Below are positions 57,030 to 64,000 of a stretch of DNA of 64,000 nt, one piece after another. Under the pieces are notes generated by a model, which had not been told where the DNA came from, searched no databases, and saw only the letters and a program-made list of their open reading frames with translations. Each line of letters opens with the position of its first letter. Positions within the stretch are counted from its first letter, which is position 1. This stretch comes from Ascochyta rabiei (Eukaryota; Ascomycota; Dothideomycetes; Pleosporales; Didymellaceae), in the NCBI RefSeq assembly GCF_004011695.2, contig NC_082422.1, forward strand, positions 620,001-684,000, written 5' to 3'. Made by a program: the position numbers and the translations under genes.

Positions 57030-60000
57030 TATTTGCAGAAACCGAGTTTGGTAGAAGAGGTAGAGCAAATAGAGGCAGAGCGAGTAGAGGTATAGTAGGT
57101 AGAGGCAGAGCATGCGTCTATGGCTGTGCGTCTGAGGCAAGGCGTAAAGGGAGGATACAAGAATGCAATAAGAGTTTAAGGTTAAACAACAATGCAGGCT
57201 ACAAAAAAGGAGGCAAAAAAAGGAGGACAAGGTGCCTGTTTGTGTTGCTCTAGACGGCGAGGAAGGAGCCTTTGGTACCCTGCTGGCAGGAGAACCTTAG
57301 CTTAGGTTAGCATTTACTTGTAGTGGTTAGAAGAGCAAGTCAGGTTACAGGCGTGCTGCAGCGGTTCTAACAGGGAATTAAATGGGCTCTTAGCCCTGTT
57401 TGTTGCCTACGCTAGCTAAGGTAGGAAAGCTGTAGACGTTCCTGCTAAAGCTACAGCCTACACAATTATAGAGGTTTTGCGGCAAGTTAGCACCTAGAAA
57501 CAGCGTTACAAATCTCTAAAATCAGTAGCTTAATTGCCGTTTAATTGTTTAAGATAGTAATTTACTAACGCCTATCTATGCTATAAAAGAGGAAGGATAA
57601 GTTCTGTAACTTAAGTAACTAGAATACAGTCTACTAAGCCCTTAACATGCTCTAGCAGGACATAATAAACTTTGTTACGCACCTAAATAACAAGAACTAC
57701 CTACTTTTAGTAAAGGCAAAAGTACTAGGTAAAGGCGTACTAAAGCTAAAAGCAGTAGAGTAGGATATATGCCTAACTAGGGACCTAACTTTAAAAACAT
57801 ACTAATAGTGGATGTAAGCACTTACACTGTAAAAGACCTAACCTCTAGCACTAATCTTTAACCTAAAAGGTGTTAGAACACCCTACTTGCTAAAAGAAAG
57901 GATTACTTAGGAGTAGGCAGCATTAAATGCTATAAGGTTTAGCTCTAAGAACTTCCTTACACTAATATAAGCAGCGCTAGAGTATATTCTTAACAGAGTT
58001 TAGACACTAGCCCCTTTAGCATTACTATCTAGGTTATAGTTACTTACTAAGCTAGTAACAAGCATAAGGACCGCAGGCTGATTAAGTATTTCCTTAGGAG
58101 GATTATCCCTTACTCTAACAAGGCTATAGACTAATATAAAGCTATTCCTAACAGGCAATAAATTCCCTAAGGATGTTATTAAAAGTAATAAATAAGAACA
58201 CTAAAGGAACCTGTTATCTGCAACACCTAACAACCTTAACTAGATAGCCTTTAAGTTAGGTATTAATAAAACTAGAAAGCAGCGCTGTATAATAGATGCA
58301 ATTTGTAAGCACTAACAGTCTAGGGGAACGTAATTTAGCTCTGTCACTTTAGTGCTAGAGGACTATTAAACTAGGGAATAATTGTTAATTAGGCTATTAG
58401 AATTTAGATTATTTTAAGACGTTACAAGCCCTAAAGTTAACTACCTATTAATATTAGACGTTTAGTCTATGCAGGAAGACGTAGAGATTAGTAAAGATAT
58501 AATAAATAATATCTAGGATAGCGCTAAGTGTAAATGCACTAACAGCTAATCTACCTTTATTCTCCTCTATATAAAGATTAGTTAGAAGCTCCTTAAGGAT
58601 CTAGAGTGTGTGAAGCTCCTAGATGTATAGGTCTGAGAGTGCTGTAAGGGAGGAGAAACTTAAAAGAAGGAAGGTGCTAGTAGAAGAATAATTACCTACT
58701 ACACAGTTAACCTGTTATAAGTTTATTTTCCTTATTCCTAGTACACTGCTAGTAGACTTAGCTTGCTAGTCTGTACTCTTAACACTACTATAATATCTAA
58801 CCTGCTTATACTAATGTATAAGAATAAGACTAGCTAGGGGAAGTAGAGGAGCGACCTAAAAACTAGAATCCTGTTTTAAGAGCAGCTCTATGCACTAAAC
58901 ATAATAGATAGTCTACAGTCCTATTAATTCCGCCTAGTTCCTACAGTACTTAACCTTAACTAGAACAACTTTATCTCTAGGCACCTATCTTAACATTTTT
59001 AAGCTAAGGTAGACAGTCTAAACTAGAAAGGCACTATTATAGTCTCTGTGTTTACCTCTATGTTTTAAAATAATTTAGAACTCTAGAAAATAGTAGATAA
59101 ATACTTTAATATATATAACTATTATACTTATATAAAGCATAGCAAAAGCAACCTAGAGTAGTGTAGGATTATGTACTACTCTGTTATCTAACAGCTAGTA
59201 AGGGGTAATCTGTAGTACTAGCTTTACTATACAGTACTCTGTTAACAAACTAACTTAATCTTCTACCTATACTACACTAAATATACTAAGCCTAGGGATT
59301 AGACGTTCTTTAACTATATAGATTGTAACCTCTATAACGCTATAGAGTTAGGTAGAGGAATAGACATAATACAGGGCTTAGTATCCTTTAATAATAAAGA
59401 TACAGACAACTACACTATTACTCTAAAAGGCTTCTATAATTTAGTTCTAGAATACTTAGCTTAGAGGAAAGATAATAGAATTAAATAATATAATAGTTAT
59501 ATTAAGGGGTAGGTAGATACAGTTAACTACCTTAAGTTAGCATAAGACGTAGTAGGTGCTAAGTAGAAGAAGTATCCTTACAAGTATAGGGACGTTAGGA
59601 TCTTCTACCTAGCACTGCTATATAGGTCTACTAGACTATCTATAATAAGGCGCTAAACTATACTCCCTTAGTACGTGCTAGTTACAAAGGATAGAGAAAC
59701 TATAGAGATCCTAGAGATAGGATTATACAAGGACATTACTAGTTCTTATTAGATACTTACGCTAGGACCCTTATTACTGTTAGGTTATTTAAATAAGTAT
59801 AGTAGTGCTTCCTATGCTTTCCTAGCAGATATAGCGCTAACTTTCTCTTCCTAGATTTCTAAAGCTATCTATTACTAGGCTTAGTATAACTCTTACCTAG
59901 TCTAGCAAGAGATACTCTGTATTTTTAGTCTTAATAACAAGGAGTTTATAAAGTTTCTTTAGAAGAGTAGCGATAACAACGTTGCTATAGTAAAGAGGCA

Positions 60001-60372
60001 TTAGCAGTAGGTAAAGATGTCTAAGAAATATTGCTTTAGGGCTAATAAAGAGTTAGGTATCCCTAATTAATCGTTCTTTACTAACAAAGGAGTAGTACTA
60101 GAATATAAGAAAGGATAGGAGTTATAGAACAGACAGCATACACAGGGGAGTGCTCTTAATAAGTTATTTAACAGTCTAACTGTTAAAGCAATAGAGGCTA
60201 CTACCTAGATAACATACAAATTAGGCAGTGCCTTAGACTAGGGTTTATTAAGACACGTACTAGACTCTCCTACCCCTAAGCTATTAGGAGACTCTAGTTA
60301 ATAACCTACTTAGGAAACTAGGGCCTTAACAAGATTGCAGAAACAGGGAGGTAGCAAAGGAAAGGAATAAGC
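57030..60372 (+). pseudogene. very long degenerate plus-strand frame ending before a polypurine tract and LTR
   Basis: Taking TAA/TAG as former Gln/Trp, one frame can be followed for roughly 1,100 codons. It opens with an Arg/Gly/Ala repeat region (57,046-57,110, 'RGRANRGRASRG' type) and a basic stretch. A long helical Leu/Gln/Asn/Lys-rich body follows; part of it, about 58,540-60,360, is especially consistent. The end is a Gly/Lys/Gln-rich tail ('KQGGSKGK'). I recognise no reverse transcriptase, integrase or protease motif. It stops about 90 bp before a polypurine tract and LTR, so it may be the 3' ORF of a retroelement. Its mutation load is among the heaviest here. Function unknown; small frame shifts may be present. 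Confidence 0.45.
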
Positions 60373-60448
60373 AGAGTAATAAGGGGGGTTAGTAATTAGT
60401 TTAGAGTTTAGTTTTAATTTAGTTTATTTACTTAAAAGGGCTAAGCTC

Positions 60449-60464
60449 TTAAGGGGGGAAGGTT
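60449..60464 (+). other. polypurine-tract-like sequence before an LTR
   Basis: AAGGGGGGAAGG followed by TT lies directly before the TG of the 255-bp LTR. This is the position and composition of the plus-strand primer of LTR retroelements. It implies that the DNA to the left is the internal 3' end of such an element. Confidence 0.6.
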
Positions 60465-60719
60465 TGTGCTAGTGTATACAGTAACTTTCTTAGTAAGAAC
60501 TAGGATGCTTAGCTAGTATACGTAATCTGGCTGGTAGAAGGGTATAAGAGACCTTAACAGGAACTGTTAAGGCACAACACCTATAACAACAACTAGAAAC
60601 ACTTACTTATAGAATTTAACTACCGTATCACCTGTCTCTTTAACCCTTAATAATGATAATAATAAGTATCCTTCCTAATGTGCCTGCTAACGAGATGCTT
60701 CGATACTTATACTAGAACA
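60465..60719 (+). repeat. 255-bp LTR, mutated copy
   Basis: The block begins TGTGCTAG and ends GAACA, with a TATA-like GGGTATAAGAG near 60,540. It matches the reverse complement of 63,646-63,900 over its whole 255-bp length, and most differences are C-to-T or G-to-A in this copy. No direct copy was found to the left, so its partner LTR is missing from the window. No target duplication could be matched. Confidence 0.8.
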
Positions 60720-60779
60720 CTATAATAAGCTAAAAAGAGACAGAATGTACTCTTAAATTATACCCAGCAACAAGCTAGC

Positions 60780-61735
60780 CTAGTTAACAATAGACTTGCC
60801 TATTGCAGTCTTTTTATTAATAGACATAGGCGCAGTAGTAGCAGGTATTATAGGGGTAGTCTTAACACTAGCTATATTAACAATAGCGGCATAAGTAGTA
60901 GTACCTAGGTAGTAACTAGAGTAAAGGCGCGCTATATTGCTAGAAAGCCTTAAATAGCTGTTAGCGTACTTATTAGGGCCCTAAATATGTTAAAAGATGC
61001 TAAAACAAGCTAAAAGGAGACAAAACACGTACTAATAGGCAATTCTTATTACTATTATAACACTCTCTTTAGCAGTAGGCCTAGGCGTCCCTATAGCGCA
61101 GGCTACCCTATAAAGCTAGGTTAGTAGAGAAATAACAGTCCCTATAGACATTACTATTAGTAATGTAGTAGAGACAGAGCATACAGCACTGCTTAGTAGT
61201 CCTACTATTCTTAGCAATGTTAATCTTACAGTAAGCAGGCATTAACATAACAGCTATAGCAAATAGTAGTTAGTAACAGTTAGTAACAGTTAGTAGTAGG
61301 CAGTAGTAGTTAGGAATAGTCTAAAAAGGTTACTAGGACGTATTATGCAGTACTATCTGCTAAAACGTGTTAGAACATACTAGAAAGACCTAGAAAATCC
61401 CTCAGCTATCCTTACAAAAATACTAGACAGAATAGGTTAGTACTTACTAAAATAAAGTAGGATATAGTAGTAACTAATAAAACTAGGGGTATAGATAGCT
61501 TATATGCTGCTAGCCACCTAGTTAGAGCTTTAGCCTGCGCAGACAGCTGCCTAGACCCTAGAGGTAAAGTAAGAGGTAAGAGAGGATTTCTGTTTAACTT
61601 TTACTAGGTAAAGGTAGAATTAGTATTAAGCCCTATCTAGCCTTATAAGGCGTCTAAGATGCCTAAACCTAGTTAGAATTGGCTATAACAGAACAGACAG
61701 AGTAAACACATCTAAAGCTAGGCTAAAATAATACA
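60780..61735 (+). pseudogene. unidentified frame with hydrophobic segments
   Basis: Between two LTR-like blocks, the plus strand can be read for about 300 codons if TAA/TAG are Gln. A strongly hydrophobic segment lies near 60,800-60,890 and a second near 61,040-61,100. A long polar helical region rich in Gln, Leu, Ser and Lys follows. It ends about 50 bp before the purine-rich sequence that precedes the 61,789 LTR. A place for an envelope-like or other third ORF of a retroelement is possible, but no motif supports it. It could equally be a host membrane protein. Confidence 0.3.
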
Positions 61736-61788
61736 GTATTACTAATTATACTATTGTTTAAGCTAAAAAATCTAAAGAAGGGAGGCAT

Positions 61789-61978
61789 TGTTAGGCGCTG
61801 GGCCTAGGGGTACCTCTGCCTGTCTTAGCAAGCTACTATAGGGCTAGTCAGCCCAGACTATATATAGGTGTTGGAGGTTATCGCTGATACTCCAGCAATT
61901 AGTCTCGTTACTACACAATACACCTGCTATCCTCTTCAACCCTATCCTCCCTCGTGATCGCTTTGTACACTCTTTACA
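61789..61978 (+). repeat. LTR-like block, 190 bp
   Basis: The block starts TGTTAGGCG after a purine-rich AAGAAGGGAGGCAT and contains TATATATAGG near 61,858. It ends TTTACA. Composition is nearly normal, unlike its flanks. Start, TATA position and size fit a short LTR of the Ty1/copia kind, but no second copy or target duplication is present, so this is a tentative call. Confidence 0.45.
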
Positions 61979-61983
61979 AGTAA

Positions 61984-62135
61984 GCAGCAGCAACAGCAGC
62001 TGCCGCCTAGCAGCTGCAGCAACAGCAGCAGCAGCAGCTGCCGCCGCCGCTAATAATAACAATAATAACAATAACTTCAGCAGGTTTGTAGGGGGAGGAG
62101 GGTAGGAGGAGGAGGAGGAGGAGGAGGAGGTAGAT
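61984..62135 (+). repeat. compound trinucleotide microsatellite
   Basis: Consecutive arrays of CAG/CTG-type, CCG, AAT/AAC and GGA repeats follow each other. In one plus-strand frame they read as poly-Ala, poly-Asn, then Gly and poly-Glu (eight in a row). CAG units survive here although CAG is depleted around it. The opposite strand gives a 111-codon open frame of Ser/Leu/Ala runs, which I regard as a product of the repeat. Confidence 0.85.
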
Positions 62136-62179
62136 TTGGGTAGGGGTCCTACAAACAACCCCCCAGCAGCTTCTAGCAC

Positions 62180-63560
62180 GCTTACCTAGAGGTAACTAGC
62201 CTTTTAGTCTTATATATAAATAATGCTAACATATATATAGCACCTTAGGATCTTCTTCTATAGGTACTAGCGGGCAGGCTCCTTTACTAGAACCTCTAGC
62301 TAGACCTGCTTATTATGCCTAGCATAACTACGCCCCTTTAGTAGTAGCACTTTAGGGAGGTTACTAGGGTAAGGCAGTACCTGTTAATTAGGTACTGCTA
62401 AGCCCTAGTTAATACTACAATCTAGTAGTTTTCCTAACCTATAATAGGGCAGAACAAGCGTTAAGCTTAGCGCGCTAGCAGTTGTTTGTAATAGCTAGTG
62501 TGCTAGCAGAGACAGATCTTAGGCTGTGCTAGACTAGCAATAACAGGTGTAAGTACTGTTAGACTAAGGGCTATATAGTGTGCATATTACTATAAGGTAG
62601 TAGTAGTTTACCTAACGCCTAGCTAACCTGTAATTAGTACTATCTCTAGAGCTGCAGTTACAGTCTCTACCTGTAGAAGAAGGAGACAGGACCCTAAATA
62701 CTGTAAGGTTTAGGTAGTAGCTGCAAACTGTTACTACGTAGAAACAGCAGTAGCCCTAAGGGTCTACCTCCCTTTAGTTCTAGGGGAAAAGCACTATAGT
62801 TAGTCTAAGTATATAGCAGTTAAGGTTAACATCTTTATTAGGTTTAGTTTAACTAGGTCCTAGTTCGTTGCAAGTACTGTATAGGAAAGTAAGCTAGGTA
62901 TCTTAGAAGGCTAGGCCTAGTAAGATAATACTAAGACTAAATATACTTTAGGTATATAGTTAGTATAAACCTTCTATAGTAAGTAGGCTTACTAGTAAGC
63001 AGGACACTTACAGTGTTGCTAGAAATTATCTATTATATTTAGAGGGGTAGAGTCTAATACTTAAACTAGTCTTTTATAATAACTTATACCTAGTTTCTAT
63101 AAAGTATTATATATTACTTCTTATCTATAATATTAAAAGGTAGGGTGCGTTAGTAGTTAAGGCGTGTAGAGGAGCAGAGGCAATACGCAGACAGTAGATA
63201 AGAAGGGCTTATTATAGGCTTTAGGCTGTATAGCTATAGACTAGGTTTTAATTCTTTAGGTTAGGTTAGTATAAAGAGATAGACGCTTTAGATAAGAACC
63301 TACTATTAGGCAACAATTATATCTAGTAACCTTAGTCTTAGACTTCCTAGTTATAGCCTTCTTAACTCCTAACTTCTAGCTGTGCTTATAGTGTTAAGGT
63401 AGTAATAGGAGCTCTAAATAGTTAAAGCCCTAGTAAGGGTAAGATTATAGTATGTAGGAAAGCATATTATAAAAACATTAGACAGCTTTAGGTAATAATA
63501 GCAGTTTAGTATAGGTAGGGACAGAAAGATTTAGCTAAGGTAGGGCGTCCTACTACGCTG
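62180..63560. other. RIP-like degraded DNA, Gln-rich readable tracts
   Basis: Plus-strand tracts around 62,450-62,800 read as Gln/Leu/Arg-rich helical protein if TAA/TAG are Gln, in shifting frames. No domain was recognised. The rest is TA-rich with no features. Confidence 0.4.
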
Positions 63561-63565
63561 TAAGT

Positions 63566-63631
63566 GTTAGTTAGCTACTAGAGTCTGTAGGAGGTACTAG
63601 CGCAGATCTTAAACTCTAGTAGCTAACTAAC
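63566..63631. repeat. perfect 19-bp inverted repeat with 28-bp loop
   Basis: GTTAGTTAGCTACTAGAGT at 63,566-63,584 pairs exactly with 63,613-63,631. The hairpin ends 14 bp before the solo LTR at 63,646. It could be a structured RNA, a terminator-like element, or a footprint of an excised or truncated element. Confidence 0.7.
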
Positions 63632-63645
63632 GCTTGCGCTAGTAA

Positions 63646-63900
63646 TGTTCCAGTATAAGTATCGAAGCATCTCGTTAGCAGGCACATCAGGAAGGATACT
63701 TATCATCATCATTGTTAAGGGGCAAAGAGACGGGTGATACGGTAGTTGAATTCTATAAGTAAGTGTTTCCAGTTGTTGTTGTAGGTGTCTTGCCTTGACA
63801 GTTCCTGTCAAGGTCTCTTATACCCCTCTGCCGGCCAGATTACGTACACTAGCTAAGCATCCTAGTTCTTACTAAGGAAGTCACCGTGCGCACCAGCACA
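63646..63900 (-). repeat. 255-bp solo LTR, un-mutated copy
   Basis: Starts TGTTCCAG and ends CCAGCACA; the reverse complement of the LTR at 60,465-60,719. It is flanked by GTAA on both sides (63,642-63,645 and 63,901-63,904), a probable short target duplication. This supports an independent insertion followed by LTR-LTR recombination. It keeps C and G where the other copy has T and A. Confidence 0.8.
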
Positions 63901-64000
63901 GTAACTCTTACAAACTCTAGCAGCAGCTATCCTTATCCTACTTAAATATTACTTCTAGATCTAACCTATGCCTGTAATCCTAGCCTATAAGACCTGTCCT
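63901..64000. other. window edge, nothing recognised
   Basis: Short TA-rich flank after the solo LTR; no feature can be supported. Confidence 0.5.

Noticed and set aside
61844..62179. 111-codon minus-strand Ser/Leu/Ala-rich frame as a protein.
   Set aside because: It is produced by the trinucleotide arrays; any strand of such repeats stays open.
60465..63900. A single DNA transposon with 255-bp terminal inverted repeats.
   Set aside because: Ends are TG...CA like LTRs, the left copy follows a polypurine tract, the right copy has its own GTAA flanks, and the mutation loads differ. Not fully excluded.
1..64000. TAA and TAG read as glutamine (a reassigned genetic code).
   Set aside because: The same copies show TGG-to-TAG, D-to-N, E-to-K, G-to-R and H-to-Y changes, and the LTR pair shows the mutations directly in non-coding DNA. 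Mutation explains everything; a code change does not.
1..64000. tRNA, rRNA, CRISPR array or telomeric repeat.
   Set aside because: I looked for cloverleaf-like blocks, rRNA-like conserved tracts, spaced direct repeats and TTAGGG-type arrays and saw none.

Overview
The window looks like an AT-rich, transposon-dense, repeat-mutated compartment of a filamentous ascomycete (Pezizomycotina) genome. Reasons: very short GT-AG introns (46-64 bp), Fot/pogo-type DNA transposons inserted at TA, a Ty3/gypsy chromovirus with a C-terminal chromodomain, fungal-type gene relics (DUF3435, patatin-like with an N-terminal Cys/His domain, CSC1/OSCA, DUF1996), and a pervasive C-to-T / G-to-A signature typical of repeat-induced point mutation (RIP). 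Reading frames are recognisable over hundreds of codons but are peppered with TAA and TAG where Gln (CAA/CAG) or Trp (TGG) belongs; TGA is rare inside them and usually marks the natural end. I see no intact protein-coding gene of normal length, no rRNA, no tRNA and no CRISPR array. Almost everything is a relic.

Layout. 1-7.2 kb: heavily mutated DNA with one readable but unidentified minus-strand gene (7,208 down to about 5,860). 7.55-9.96 kb: a full-length but dead CSC1/OSCA (DUF221) membrane channel gene. 10-16.3 kb: mutated DNA with one unidentified helical frame. 16.3-22.35 kb: a patatin-like phospholipase gene split by a Fot/pogo transposon (16,966-20,694), which is itself split by a second, related element (17,088-18,951). 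22.4-30.6 kb: several degenerate unidentified frames. 30.8-32 kb: DUF1996 secreted-protein relic. 32,138-33,218: an un-mutated 1,081-bp TA-flanked TIR element without a transposase. 33.3-38.2 kb: three unidentified gene relics and a minisatellite. 38,438-40,301 and 43,265-45,097: two more Fot/pogo elements with dead transposases. 46.28-47.05 kb: a RING-finger gene relic with two introns. 47,660-57,020: a DUF3435 gene (the tyrosine-recombinase family that includes Starship 'captains') on the minus strand, split by a complete 6,935-bp chromovirus (49,398-56,332) flanked by a 5-bp duplication. 57-64 kb: a very long degenerate plus-strand frame followed by a polypurine tract and a 255-bp LTR, a second short LTR-like block, a poly-Ala/Asn/Glu-coding microsatellite, and an inverted, un-mutated solo copy of the 255-bp LTR.

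The genes do not form a working system. They record layered events: host-type genes, then transposon insertion (removing each insertion and one target-site copy restores the host frame), then repeat-directed mutation. The most interesting possibility is that the DUF3435 relic marks the 5' end of an eroded Starship-class giant transposon running leftward, with the patatin-like gene as cargo. The most novel-looking single item is a conserved-looking Cys-plus-coiled-coil ORF inside the chromovirus, on the opposite strand and convergent with pol.
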